This document shows, in pieces, positions 31,027-41,780 of a DNA stretch of 64,000 nucleotides. Source of the DNA: Symbiodinium natans (Eukaryota > Sar > Dinophyceae > Suessiales > Symbiodiniaceae); contig CAJNDS010002470.1 of NCBI GenBank assembly GCA_905221605.1, positions 342,717 through 406,716 on the forward strand, in the 5' to 3' direction. Every line of letters begins with the position of its first letter. Position 1 is the first letter of the stretch. The position numbers and the translations under genes were made by a program. The notes below the pieces were generated by a model. The model did not search any database. It had not been told where the DNA came from and saw only the letters and a program-made list of their open reading frames with translations.

Positions 31027-33266
31027 GTGGGCGTGTCAACCAAAAACAGCCCAGTGCGGGCCTCAGCGGCCGGCTTCGGAGCAGATCGACCGGTGACTTT
31101 CATTCAAGGCCGGGTTTAGGGGTTTGGGGTTTGGGGTTTAGGGGTCGGTTTAGGGGTTTAGGGGTTTCGGGGTTAAGGTTGAGGGTTGAGTGGATGAGGA
31201 CCCCGTGTTGCGTTTTTTGTTGTGACTGTTTTTTGCCGTGCGTGCTTTCTCGTTGGGGGGAAGGGGGCCCGTAAGTAGGTAACTTGGCCCGTGCCTGCAG
31301 CAAAATATCGCGCCCCTGCACCCACAGAAACAACAACCCGCACACGCAGCAAAAAGCACGCTGCGCCCCGCAGCAAACACAACAACACGTCCCCGCACAC
31401 GCAGCAAAAGCAAGATGCTTCGCGCGCCTGCATCAAAGAAGAAGACCCCCCATGCACCGCACCACAACAAAAACAAAAACCGCGCCCACGCAAGAAAGTG
31501 CAAAAATAGATTGGCGCCCCCGCACCCGCCGCAAAAAAAAACTCGCAACAAAGAAAACGCTCTTACCGCTTGGTAGTTCTTGGGGCTTTGTTTCGGGGCT
31601 CAACAGAATTCACTGTACCATAGGCTCAAATATAGTTGGCATAGTGCCCGTCAAGCCTACGTTCGATTTCGAGATGTTGCAGCAGAAGGCATGGGTTATA
31701 CTGAATGGGCAAGTTCCTTTCTCTGAAGACTTGCAGAATTACGATGAATCTGACGTAGCAATCCAGGCGCAACCAGAAGTCAGGGTCCACTAGGTGATCC
31801 AAGACAGTTCGTAGCAGAGTGGCAGCGCAGCGTAATCACTAGCCTGACCTACACGCGAGCTGAGTCCTTGGCGTTGAGGCACACTTTAGGTTCAGAGCAC
31901 CCGAACTTGAATTCAAAGTTGCAGAAAAAATGCATTCCCGGCAGGCAGCGACAGTGACGACTTCACTTTCGGAAAGGTCTTGAAGAAGACATGGACATTG
32001 TGCTCCGTGAGCAGGCCACTGTGCAGGAATCAGAACTCAGGGTCAGAGAGTGGCCATCTTCCGCTTCCACCGAGCGAGAGAGAGAGAGAGAGAGAAGAGA
32101 GACAGAGAGACGGAGAGAGTGAGAGAGAGAGAGAGCTCGTACACAGCACCCTACTTCTAACTCTGAACTGCGCACGAGCTCCCGAGTTCCTCCGTTTGCG
32201 GCAGCTGACCTTATGCAAGAAAAGGTACACAGGTGGCAAGATGGGGCGCATCTTTCAAGGCCGGGGGAGGGGGGGGGTGGGGGGTGCGGGGCGCCTGTCA
32301 CTTTGATTCTCTTCTTACAATCACGAAGGTCCCCTTAGCAGTCCAAAGACATGGGATTCGTAGTGCTTATGGTCCATATGTGGCTTAGGGTCAGTCAAGG
32401 ACCTTGTCCCGGGTACTTAAAGATCTCGGAAACCTGCCAAGAAGCACTGGGCAAGCATACTGTGTTGAAGGACTGGGCCAGTTTTTACTTTCAATTCGCG
32501 TCGAATTCCGAGCAGAGTCGTAAGTGACCTTGCAATTGTCGGGTTTAGTCAGTAGTCAATAGTCAAGATCTCAGGACATCTCAAGACTCACGTGAAGCCT
32601 GAAAGCTTCAAGTCTGCAACAGCTTCATTGCAAAAGGATGTCAGCTTCCCTTCGGACCTGTCCCGGTGCACTGCAAGACAGGGGATGGTAGAACCAGGTA
32701 TAACCCTAAACCCTAAACCCTAAACCCTAAACCCCAAACCCTAAACCCTAAACCCTAAACCCTAAACCCTAAACCCTAAACCCTAAACCCCACACAAGCC
32801 ACTCTGGATTGCATGAAGCAGCGCCCCGAGAAGCTTGCACCATGCCCTCCCGCGCAGGCAAGAAATACAATATCCTCCATGGGCACTACAGCGCGAGTGT
32901 CGGAGCCGCCTGGAGGCAGAAAAAGGTTCTTAGGAGCCAGAAACCTACATCGGCAGCAGCCTTCCTGCTATCCCAACTCCTTGGGCACAAGGTTGTTCTG
33001 GACCGTGTGCTTCAGACTCCTACTTTACTGTTGGACCAGACGCCGCTCCCCTCATGCTGCCTCAAAGCAAGATGTGACAAGTAGAGCGGGGGGTGGTAGA
33101 CCTCGGCGCTGCCATACCTATGCCCACCCAATACGCCAAGCAATCTCCAATGTGCGCCGACGCTTCCCCGAATCATTACCCCCAATTATCCCCCAATCTA
33201 GCAAATTTTGTTTCAAGGGGCCCTATATCGGGTATGATCACATTAAAGGGGGGGGCGAGGGGGGGT

Positions 33267-33310
<44 letters not shown>

Positions 33311-36300
33311 TTTTGCTGGATGACCCGCACCAGAAAGTGAAATCTTGTCCCCTGAACCCTAAACCCTAAACCCCATGACGCTGGTGGCCAAGGTTGCCCA
33401 TTACGATCAATGGGTGACCAAAAGCAAGAGAGACAAGCACGACTTGAGCTGGCTGGTGATGTGTGGCACCAACAAGGCCCGGGGTTTAGGGTTTAGGGTT
33501 TAGTGTTTTTTGGTTTAGTCGATGACTCAATGACTTCACAGGATTCAGACGTTTCTTGCTTGTGCTGTTGGGCATACGATGGCTCACGCGTGGACTGCCT
33601 GTCGGCATTTCATCATGGAACGAGGCTTGTTATACAGAAGCCGCTCAGGCAGAGGAGCGTCGGGACATCTTCCCCATCCCTGTGAAATGCCTGAACTCAA
33701 CATGATTGTGCGGTAATTATCTTCAATGTTTATCAGAATATGATTCGCTTTGACGCCACGAGCTTTTGCTACGTTGAGCCTTAATCTTGGCTTACTGAAA
33801 TTGGGTTTCAAGTGCGTTTCCATGTGTCTTTCGCTCATCGCTACTGCTGTGCTAAGCCCTAAACCCTAAACCCTAAATCCTAAATCCTAAAAAAAGTGGG
33901 TCTAGCATTCAGAGACGACCCAAAGAACCCCAGATGCCCAAAAAGACACCAGCTCGCCATGAGGCAAAACGCATTTACAGCGGCCTGTCCAATGTGGCCA
34001 CAAAGAACCGCAACCTTGCTCAGGAGTCAGGGGGATATAGGAAATTTAGGGAATATAGGGAATATGGGGAATATAGGGAACATAGGGAATATGGGGAATA
34101 TAGGGAATATAGCGCGCCCCGGTTTTGAGAACTCTATTTGGGCAGGACACATGACGTGAGCTTAAAGCCGCAGGAACGCTGCGGCTAAGTTTTGCGGCTC
34201 GGGGCACAGCTGCAGTTTGTAGGACGGATCATATATCCTAAGCCCCAAAGGCCCTACAACACATTTTCGGGTCTCAGGCCCATTGCCCACTCTGGAAACA
34301 GTGCTAGGAGATTTCTTGGTGGTCAGGCTAGGTTTCAGACAGGTAGAGCATTGATGCTTTCACTTGAATGCATTCAAGGGGCAGTACAAGCATTTGTGGC
34401 TCTACTTGCAGGTTCATGGTACTTATGAACCAATTGTAGCTGTACTTATAATCCACTTAGAAGCCCCTTAAGTGCCCGAGTATGGTTATAAGTTATAAGT
34501 ACAGTTCTAAGTACAGGTATAACTGGGTAATAAGTACCATGAAGCTCCAAGTATTTACGAACCTGATGTACTGGCCTGATCTCCGCTGGCCAGCACGTCA
34601 TGCACTATTCGCCCTAGTTTTCAGATTTGTCCCATAAACCCTGGACCCTAAACCCCAAACCCCAAACCCCAAACCCCAAACCCCAAACCCCAAACCCCAA
34701 ACCCTAAACCCTAAACCCTAAACCCTACAGCTAAGGCAACAAGAACCTTGAGGATGATCTCATGGTCAATTCAGGAAAGTACACAAAGCAGAACTCCCAC
34801 TTCGCCATCATGGAGGCTCCTGAAGTTGGGCGGGGGGGTTTAGGATTTAGGGTTCAGGTTTAGGGTTTAGGGTTTAGGGTTTACGGTTTAGGGTTTAGGG
34901 TTTAGGGGACCCGTGAAGACCTTTCTCAGGTGATAACCTGGAACCGGGCATTGTCATCAAACGAGATGAAGACGGCTGTCCGATACTTGCAGTGGAAGCT
35001 ACAGGCAGCTCGGCTCCAGGGGAAGCACGGGGTTGTGTTCGACGTGCTAGGTAGCTCCCACCCTTAGAGGGACTTATTATTCCTGCGTGAATTGCTGATT
35101 TTTAAAGAAATCAGCAATGAAGAGCTCGCACCAAGCACGAATAACCATAACAAGCGAGATTCGCCCGCTCGCTTCACTAGTTTCGTGCACAGTACTTCCA
35201 CGAGATCCAAGGACACTGCTTTTTTTGGAGTATTCCCAAAATGCACACATACCGTGTCCTCGAACGAAAGGAGTTACATGGGGCAACGGAACTATATTGA
35301 ACACCGTGCAAAGGGTCCCGATTCAATGAGCTTTGCACCTCCGTGCGCTGTTATTTGTTAGCTTAGTTCAGGATCTTTGTGCTTACTACAGTAGAAGCTC
35401 GTGCAAAAAGAATGTACGTTAGCACGCATATTTAGTGGCCTTTCTTGAATGCTGAGTCAAGCTCAGTATTGCGGTGTTTGGTGTTTTGGTTCGAATAACC
35501 CCGAACTCCTAAATCCTAAACCCTGAACACATTTGCGAACTTCACGTCGCCCCCCTCCGTCACAAGATCTACAAGTAATTGCAAGCGAAGCGAAGTGAAC
35601 GCATCGATTACAAAGCACTCATTTTTTGTTCAGAAGTCCTTCACTCACACGTTCATTTCACAACTGCATAAAGTTCCTCTTCACGCGCCTTTTCACAAGT
35701 GCCTGATGTGACCGCGAGAAAGCGAATGAACCGTCGACTGAAACCATAGAAGGCGAAAAGTCAAAACAACGAGCGGCCGTGAGGGGACGTGTAATTCCAT
35801 GAAGTGCCCTGCCAAGAAAAACTCAAGGGCTCCCAAGCCAAGCCAAGAAGTCCAAGTGTCCCGGGTTCTTGAGGTTCAAGCAAGGGGCGTTTAAGGATGT
35901 TCAGGGTTTCGGATGTAGGAGTGTGGGGCAGCAGCAAGAGCCTGAGCAAACTGAAGCTAGACCCCGAACCGAAGGCAGAGATCCGCAGCAATCCTCATCT
36001 GGCACTCCCCCTCCGGGACCTGCAAGCTTCCGACCCAGGCTGGCACTTTCCAGGAGTCGGAGCACATGAGCACCGACTGGGAGGCACGCCTTCAGCGGAA
36101 GGACGCTACGCTGAAGACCTCCACGACGTGCCCCGGAGCAGCTGTTTCATTGTGTTTGTGTTTTGTTGTCGGTCGTCTGCCTGGGCTTTTGAAGGTTTTT
36201 TTGAGCTTATGACAGGATGTGGCCTAGATTATTATACACATATTTATATATGTTTATAATAGTTTTATAAGATATATGTATTATTGTACTGTCTGGAATG

Positions 36301-36855
36301 AATATATACATATACATATGTACACATGTATACGCAGTGGCACCTGCAGGCCACACTTTGGAAAGTCACACTGACTTGCAAAGGTACAAGCAAGACCTGG
36401 CGAATGGCTACAAGTGGCTGGGCCATGCACATGCGGTGATATAAAATGCAAAATGAAATAGTGACAGAATATAATTTCACAGTATTATAGACGGACACAG
36501 ATCGCAGTCAGCTTTTGGTGTTGCTTCTGCCAGCAAACTTCTACGGCACCGGTTTGTCGGCACATTTCCCGCGAAGATTTTTTGTTGCTGTGTGCCAGGC
36601 AGGCAGCAGACCCTGTACGCACGTCACCCTACCAAGAAGTTGAAGTATTACTTAGGGGTTATTTCGGTGGCTACTTAGGAGTATATAGGGACTGTATAAG
36701 GTATATATAGGGACGCTATGAGGTATCTAATCTGTAAGGTATATATAGGGGTGGGAATTGCATGCGTTGCCATCTCCTCCTCTACTTCTAGCCCGACCGG
36801 GGAACCAAGATTGGAGCTCACCGGCTGGACGCACACCAGCAGCTTGCCTTCATTT
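31027..36855 (+). CDS. Multi-exon gene of unknown function, copy B
   Basis: Paralogue of copy A. Proposed exons: 31027-31108 (SPVRASAAGFGADRPVTF), 31945-32014 (DDFTFGKVLKKTWTLCSV), 33393-33476 (HDLSWLVMCGTNK), 33964-34023 (AKRIYSGLSNVATKNRN), 34736-34815, 34930-35004, 36039-36083 continuing to about 36140 (AGTFQESEHMSTDWE then LKTSTTCP) and a segment near 36813-36855 (LELTGWTH). Junctions are AG|G at the left and mostly GC at the right. Order and strand equal copy A, so this is a whole-gene duplication, not scattered exon copies. Intervening DNA holds TTTAGGG/CCCTAAA tracts, poly-G, GA repeats and palindromic elements. Start and stop codons were not found. The protein is not recognised. Confidence 0.6.
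31572..31793 (+). CDS. Protein-like ORF end inside gene copy B
   Basis: The frame reads GFVSGLNRIHCTIGSNIVGI, later FDFEMLQQKAWVILNGQVPF, and ends at TAG 31791-31793 after an acidic stretch. It looks coding, but no counterpart was seen in copy A, so its link to the gene is unclear. Confidence 0.35.
   Translation, partial: GSSWGFVSGLNRIHCTIGSNIVGIVPVKPTFDFEMLQQKAWVILNGQVPFSEDLQNYDESDVAIQAQPEVRVH
32075..32135. repeat. GA microsatellite
   Basis: GAGAGA tract with interruptions, just after the proposed exon ending at 32014. Confidence 0.9.
32702..32790 (+). repeat. CCCTAAA array
   Basis: About twelve units, nearly perfect, within gene copy B (intronic in the model). Confidence 0.95.
33246..33309. 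repeat. Poly-G run
   Basis: Around 60 bases of almost pure G. Such runs are prone to length error in assembly. Confidence 0.9.
34033..34112. repeat. Minisatellite GGGAATATA
   Basis: Tandem 9-bp units AATATAGGG with A/T/C variants, starting directly after the exon-like segment 33964-34023. Confidence 0.85.
34403..34553. mobile_element. MITE-like palindromic element (family 4)
   Basis: The left end TACTTGCAGGTTCATGGTAC pairs with the complement of the right end, TACTTGGAGCTTCATGGTAC, with a second inner match around GTACTTATAA. A related copy lies at 44138-44272. Confidence 0.6.
34640..34727 (+). repeat. CCCCAAA then CCCTAAA array
   Basis: About nine CCCCAAA units pass into CCCTAAA units, ending next to the acceptor of the 80-nt exon at 34736. 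It shows homogenised variant units within a telomere-like tract. Confidence 0.9.
34736..34815 (+). CDS. Conserved 80-nt exon of gene copy B
   Basis: Starts after GCTAAG|G, ends ATGGAG|GC. Reads NKNLEDDLMVNSGKY then NSHFAIME. Gap-free match to 13517-13596 in length, frame and junctions. Confidence 0.65.
34930..35004 (+). CDS. Conserved 75-nt exon of gene copy B
   Basis: Starts after TTCTCAG|G, ends CTACAG|GC. Reads VITWNRALSSNEMKTAVRYL then QWKLQ. Gap-free match to 13804-13878. Confidence 0.65.
35064..35880. other. Stretch without a supported gene
   Basis: Mostly unique sequence with a short decayed telomere-like patch near 35500-35525. Open frames exist on both strands but none has clear splice edges or a match to copy A. 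Confidence 0.4.
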
Positions 36856-36942
36856 TGAGGAAGGGTTTAGGGTGTAGGGTGTAGGGTTTAGGGTTTAGGG
36901 TTTAGGGTTTAGGGTTTAGGGTTTAGGGTTTTCGTTCTTTGA

Positions 36943-37058
36943 CTTACTGTTGGTTAGTAGGGAATGTGGGAATAAGGTACCATTATATCCCCTACATACC
37001 CGCTAAGGGATTCTACTATTGTACCTTATTCCCCCATTCTCTACTAGCCAACAGTAAG
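36943..37058. mobile_element. MITE-like palindromic element with 38-bp inverted repeats
   Basis: Left CTTACTGTTGGTTAGTAGGG and onward matches the complement of the right end with about three mismatches in 38. The centre is TA/GC-rich and non-coding. Borders a TTTAGGG array on the left. Confidence 0.65.
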
Positions 37059-37676
37059 CTGAGGGCGACCTTCAGGCTTCGAGGCTTAGATCCCGAAAGG
37101 CAAATTCGAATCCTGAAATCGATCTCTTCATCGGCTCTTCAGCAAATTTAACCCACTCTCTGCTTCAGCTTCGCCTTTTTTGAGATGGAAAGTGCACTGG
37201 CGTGCTTTGTCTGCGTAAGGATCCTATGCAAGGGGCTACTTGCGACGCTTGGCGGCAAGGGCGCCCGCAAAATCAGCATTGCCCCCCCCCATGATTAACT
37301 ATTGTTTTATCTTGCGATTATGATTATGATTATGATTATTATTTTTTATCCTATGCTATTCGATAGCAACTTGCAAGCTCGAGTCCAACGTATCTTGTCC
37401 GTCGGATCTTGTAGAAGGTGGTGGGTGAAAGCGCTGCGTGACGGATGGAACCGGCATCCGATTTGGAGAGTCTCCGTCGAGTGAAGCTGCACCACAGGAG
37501 CAGCTGTTGTAATAGAATAGGGATTTGGGGGGGTATTATTATGGTATAATTACAAAGGGAGCAACCTCTATATGAGACACTTGGGCAAGTCCAAGGAAAC
37601 ACGAAGGGAAGTGCTACCGGCGTCGTCTCCAAGCTCAAGCCCAATGCCCAGCACCTCGGCAGACCTCGGAGAAAAT

Positions 37677-37790
37677 TAGGGTTTAGGGTTTAGGGTTTAG
37701 GGTTTAGGGTTTAGGGTTTAGGGTTTAGGGTTTAGGGTTTAGGGTTTAGGGTTTAGGGTTTAGGGTTTAGGGTTTAGGGTTTAGGGCATC
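37677..37790 (+). repeat. Perfect TTTAGGG array
   Basis: About sixteen perfect heptamers, one of the longest uninterrupted telomere-like arrays here. Confidence 0.95.
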
Positions 37791-38078
37791 GATGCTGACC
37801 ATGCCTTGCAGCAGCTCTTGGATGGCAGCACGTCTTTGCATTGCTGGTAAGTACACTGAAAATACTTGTTCGAAGATGGGAGATGACTTGGAGGGACAAT
37901 TGCCTAGTGAGTTGTGGTGTTACAAGCTGTTCCAAGATGGACCCCCTGAGGTATCGTTTCGAGGTCCAGTCCTTCGCGAGCGGCAGCCGGAGGCACCTGG
38001 CCAACGTTCAGGGCGCAAGGGCTGCTGCAGTATCAGGTTTCTTCGATTGTGTCGGTGGCGTGGTGGTGACTACCGAAG

Positions 38079-38435
38079 TTTGCGCAGACACGCGAAGACA
38101 GACGAAGGCAAGCAACCACGGGAAGACAAGCAAAGACACGCGAAGAACAAGCGAAGACGGTGTCGTTCGTCCACTCGGCATCGCTCGGCGTCAAGCAAAG
38201 ACACGCGAGTACGAGAACGAAGACACACGGATGAGCTAAAACACGCGAAGACGAGCGCAGAGCAGACACGCGAAGACACGCGAAGACTTGCGAAGACACC
38301 TGAAGACGAGCGAAGAGGAGTGAAGACGAGAGAAGACACGCGTAGATGCGTGAAGACGAGTGCGGACATGCGATAGCGTGCGACAACGCGCGAAGACGAG
38401 CGAAGACACGCTAAGACACACTAAGACACGTCCCT
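38079..38435 (+). repeat. CGAAGAC-type satellite
   Basis: About 350 bases dominated by ACGCGAAGACG-like units (key heptamer CGAAGAC) in irregular phase. Both strands are open because the unit lacks stops; the + frame would be Arg/Lys/Thr-rich. I treat the frames as repeat artefacts. Confidence 0.75.
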
Positions 38436-38439
38436 GGCT

Positions 38440-38612
38440 CGCTCTGCATCGCTCGGAGTCGCTTGGCGTTAATCGGCATCACTCGACGTCGCTCGGAGTG
38501 GCTCGGCATGGAGTTGGCTTCACTCGGCGCTCGCCGCTGTTCGGCGTCATCCCGCGACGCTCGGAAGCACTCGGCCCCGCGCGGTGTCGCTCGGCTTCGC
38601 TCTGCATCGTTC
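38440..38612 (+). repeat. TCGCTCGG-type satellite
   Basis: Irregular tandem of TCGCTCGGCGTC-like decamers directly abutting the CGAAGAC satellite, but with a different core. Confidence 0.7.
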
Positions 38613-38892
38613 GTACTGTTTCCAACTTTTTCGTCTGTTGGATTGTATCACTCGTGCTGAATTCCATAAACCACCATTTTCTAGTGTTCTGTTTTTGGCA
38701 GTCGCCGCTTATCAGGCGCTCCCACGCATGCTCATCCAACCAGATATCGGTGAATCATGGCGCCTACGCCACGATGCGTCAAGACAAGACAAGCTCCACC
38801 GCTGCAGTCAAGCCATCATGTGCGAACTTGCAGTTCGGGGTTGCTTGGCTAGGCCACAAAATCATGGTGCAACAGCATTCGGCTGGCTCCCC

Positions 38893-39201
38893 TCAAGCAC
38901 CACCATGCACAACCCTTCTTTCAGGCGCCTGAGTTGGCCACAACGTGGGCGTATGCGCATTCAAAGTAGATACCTTGCGGAAGGACATGATGTAGGGCAT
39001 GCTCGCATGGACAGGAGTGAAACTCGAAAGACTCGGTTCATGCCAAATAGAATCATGCTTAGCCGGTGCGCCAGCTTGTCTGGCAAGCAGTAAACTGAAG
39101 CCCTGAAGACTGTTTCTCCTTCGGGCTCTTGGATCAGTGGGATCACCCTCAAACGCCGAACGCAACAAATCCCAAAGCTTTGAAGCACTAAGGAGCACCA
39201 T
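38893..39201 (-). CDS. Protein-like ORF on the minus strand, unknown
   Basis: The frame starts LLSASKLWDLLRSAFEG and stays coherent for about 100 codons. A + strand frame overlaps it. The minus frame has the more protein-like composition, but there is no recognised family. Confidence 0.25.
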   Translation of the reverse strand: MVLLSASKLWDLLRSAFEGDPTDPRARRRNSLQGFSLLLARQAGAPAKHDSIWHEPSLSSFTPVHASMPYIMSFRKVSTLNAHTPTLWPTQAPERRVVHGGA

Positions 39202-39541
39202 CTGCTTCGGGCGTGATCACCTCATCCCCACGTGGCAAGATTCAGTTTGAGTTTGCCACGCGACTGGAGTGTTGCATATTTTTGTTTTTTCCCCAACTCT
39301 CGGTGTGGGGCTGTGATGATCTTGACTCTCTTTTTCCTGTACTCCTGCCCCGGGTCTCCTCACGTAGGTTTCCCGCCCCCCGAAAATCCTGCTCTACACA
39401 GTTGAAAGTATCCCTGGAGTGCGCCTCCCACTTGTATGGTTACATATACCTTAGACATTCAGGTACGCTTTTGTATGCTACAAAGCCGTATAGCAACTCT
39501 TAGAGCTTAGAAGCATCGGGAGGGCTTCAGCTGTCGCAGAG

Positions 39542-39588
39542 GTGAGGAAGTGCAACCACGTTCACCTGATGAGCATCGCCGTTGCCAG
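39542..39588 (+). CDS. Exon-like segment, unknown protein
   Basis: GCAGAG|G to TTGCCAG|GA, reading VRKCNHVHLMSIAVA. Both junctions fit. Confidence 0.4.
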
Positions 39589-39754
39589 GACCCGCCGGAG
39601 CAGCTCTTGCGAGCGATAGTTGTCAGATGTTGTGTGGTGTTCTTAGACTCTTCGTGAGACCCTCTTCCCGGCAGCTTCGGCTGGCACCCCTAAAACTTGC
39701 CCCGAGAACATGCAAGAACCAGCAGCCTGCACACCCTGCAACCTCGCCTCCCTT

Positions 39755-39825
39755 AACCCTAAACCCTTAAACCCTAAACCCTAAACCCTAAACCCTAAAC
39801 CCTAAACCCCTAAACCCTAAACCAA
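39755..39825 (+). repeat. CCCTAAA array
   Basis: About nine units, located between the exon-like segments at 39542 and 39830. Confidence 0.95.
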
Positions 39826-39829
39826 GCAG

Positions 39830-39901
39830 GCTCTATGGCAGCACAGCTTCAATGCTTGACATTGGCCGAGACTCTCTGAGCTGCTCCACTGCAGTTCTCA
39901 G
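39830..39901 (+). CDS. Exon-like segment, unknown protein
   Basis: AAGCAG|G to GTTCTCAG, 72 nt, reading LYGSTASMLDIGRDSLSCST then AVL. It starts four bases after the CCCTAAA array. Confidence 0.4.
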
Positions 39902-40079
39902 CCAGATGAACCCTAAAGTTGGGGGTCATATACAATAGACTACTCGAATCCCTATTAAGGTTTATGAACAATAAACCCTTTTAGGGTTAGTAAGGTATAT
40001 GAACCATAAACCCTTTGAGGGTTCATTTCGTCCCCAAGGTAGGGCGGTCTCATTTGGATCAGACATCCGCCTGAGCCAG

Positions 40080-40124
40080 GTCTCAGCTCCGACAGCGACG
40101 TCGAGGCTGCGTACAACAGCCAAG
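40080..40124 (+). CDS. Exon-like segment, unknown protein
   Basis: AGCCAG|G to GCCAAG|GC, 45 nt, reading LSSDSDVEAAYNSQ. Acidic. Function unknown. Confidence 0.35.
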
Positions 40125-41332
40125 GCCACCGCAGGGTTTAGGAATTAAGGTTTAGGGTTGAGGCACAAACCGAGTGATTCTAACTGGTAGTCCCAGCAGG
40201 GATCTGACTGGGGTTATGAATGTAGCCCGTAGCCCTCCATCTCTGTCCAAGCGACCAAGGCCCCCCCTCCCCCCCATTTGCTGTATCAATTCCGGTGTTC
40301 ACGCAAGCGAGCCATGCGGCTACAACAAAAGGACTGAGAAAGGACTTTAGTTGGGAGGGATTCTCCCGTTTCTCTGGCAACCGGGGCCTTCCACTTGTGC
40401 CCTGAATGCCCTGATACATGAAATCCTGACATAAATGTTTGTCTGGTCTCCCTAGACAATCAAGTGATGCTTAGAGATGTAGCTGGATCACCGGCACGGG
40501 CCACGTCTGGATGGCTGCTTGCTTGTGTTTGTTTTGCTAGTAGGCCACCTCCCACTCTTCACCCAAAGACAGCAAGCGCCTTCGCGCATGTTCGGGGTGG
40601 GGCCCTCTTCCAGGCTGTCGGCAAAGCGCATCCGAGATACTCTGGTCCCAACAGATTCACGTCCATGACATTTCACAGCCTAAGTAGCCTTGAACGACTC
40701 AGCCCTAAATTCCCAAACCCTAAGACCATGGCCCGGTTTGTCAGGCTTCCAACATCTCCACCTGCACGAACAATGCGATACACAGCTCCTCTTGGGCGGG
40801 ATGGGAGTTCAGCAATGCCCCTCTTCCGCTTTTGTGGATCAGGGCGGTTCCGAATTTGCCTGGGGCTCAAGGAGCTTAGGATCAGTGGTGAAGTTCAGAT
40901 TTTCTACAGTAGTTCATGTGTTTTGGCAGTTAGTGTACATCTTCCCTCTCATAGGCCCAAGCCATCAGGCCTTGAGCATGAGCCTTCTACAAAATCTCGA
41001 GCGTGTAGCGCATCATGCTTCTGACTGCAGGGCTCTGTAGCCCACAGTCTGCATAAAAGCCTTGTTTCGTGTTCTTTCACTGCGTGTAAACACCTCCGTG
41101 CTGTGTGGGTCATGGGTGGTTGGGAGGAATGCATTCGGGCAAGTTGCGAATCCACTCTTACTCTCGTCCCTACCTGCTGCTGCGCAGAGCTGGCATGAGT
41201 GCTATCCCTTGTTGGCGCCCGTAGCGCAAGTATGAGGCCGATTCACAAGCCTGACCAATATCCCGCGAGTCTCATCTTGCTCTCAAGGTTTGAAAGGTTA
41301 CCACCAAAGAAGATGACACTTTGAACATCTTT

Positions 41333-41420
41333 AGGGTTTAGGGTTTAGGGTTTAGGGTTTAGGGTTTAGGGTTTAGGGTTTAGGGTTTAGGGTTTAGGGT
41401 TTAGGGTTTAGGGTTTAGGG
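41333..41420 (+). repeat. TTTAGGG array, about twelve units
   Basis: Nearly perfect. The next exon-like segment begins about 50 nt later at 41469. Confidence 0.95.
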
Positions 41421-41468
41421 GCCATGGAGCCCAGCACGCTTAGCTGAGCGGAAGCGGAAGCATCTCAG

Positions 41469-41560
41469 GCACCCGTCCCGGCTTCCGTGGGCTGCGTTCG
41501 CACGTCTGGAAGCACAAGAGCCTCGCCCCAACAAGCTGAAGACGAGCGCTGCAGCATCCA
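41469..41560 (+). CDS. Exon-like segment, unknown protein
   Basis: After ATCTCAG|G the frame reads HPSRLPWAAFARLEAQEPRP then NKLKTSAAA. A CCCTAAA array follows. The right edge is uncertain. Confidence 0.35.
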
Positions 41561-41698
41561 CAAACCCTAAACCCTAAACCCTAAACCCTAAACCCTTCAA
41601 GACCTTTAAGACCTTTAAGACCTAAACCCTTTAAACCCTTTAAGAGGAAACTGCGGGAGCCTTGAATATGGGTTGGCTAAATGTATCGTTCCACAGAG

Positions 41699-41780
41699 GC
41701 GAGCGCTGCCAGAGGCCTTCCAGCATGGCCAGAGCCTCTCCGTCTCGTGCTGGGCTGAGAGATTCGCGGGCCTTCGAAAG
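41699..41780 (+). CDS. Exon-like segment, 27 codons, unknown protein
   Basis: CACAGAG|G to CGAAAG|GC, 82 nt. Reads RALPEAFQHGQSLSVSCWAE then RFAGLRK. Good codon bias and clean junctions. Confidence 0.45.

Noticed and set aside
31150-31551. Minus-strand ORF rich in Cys, Gly and Phe
   Set aside because: It is antisense to a C/A-rich tandem repeat on the plus strand and has no domain pattern.
37792-38376. 194-codon ORF through the CGAAGAC satellite
   Set aside because: The frame is open only because the repeat unit lacks stops; the opposite strand is equally open.
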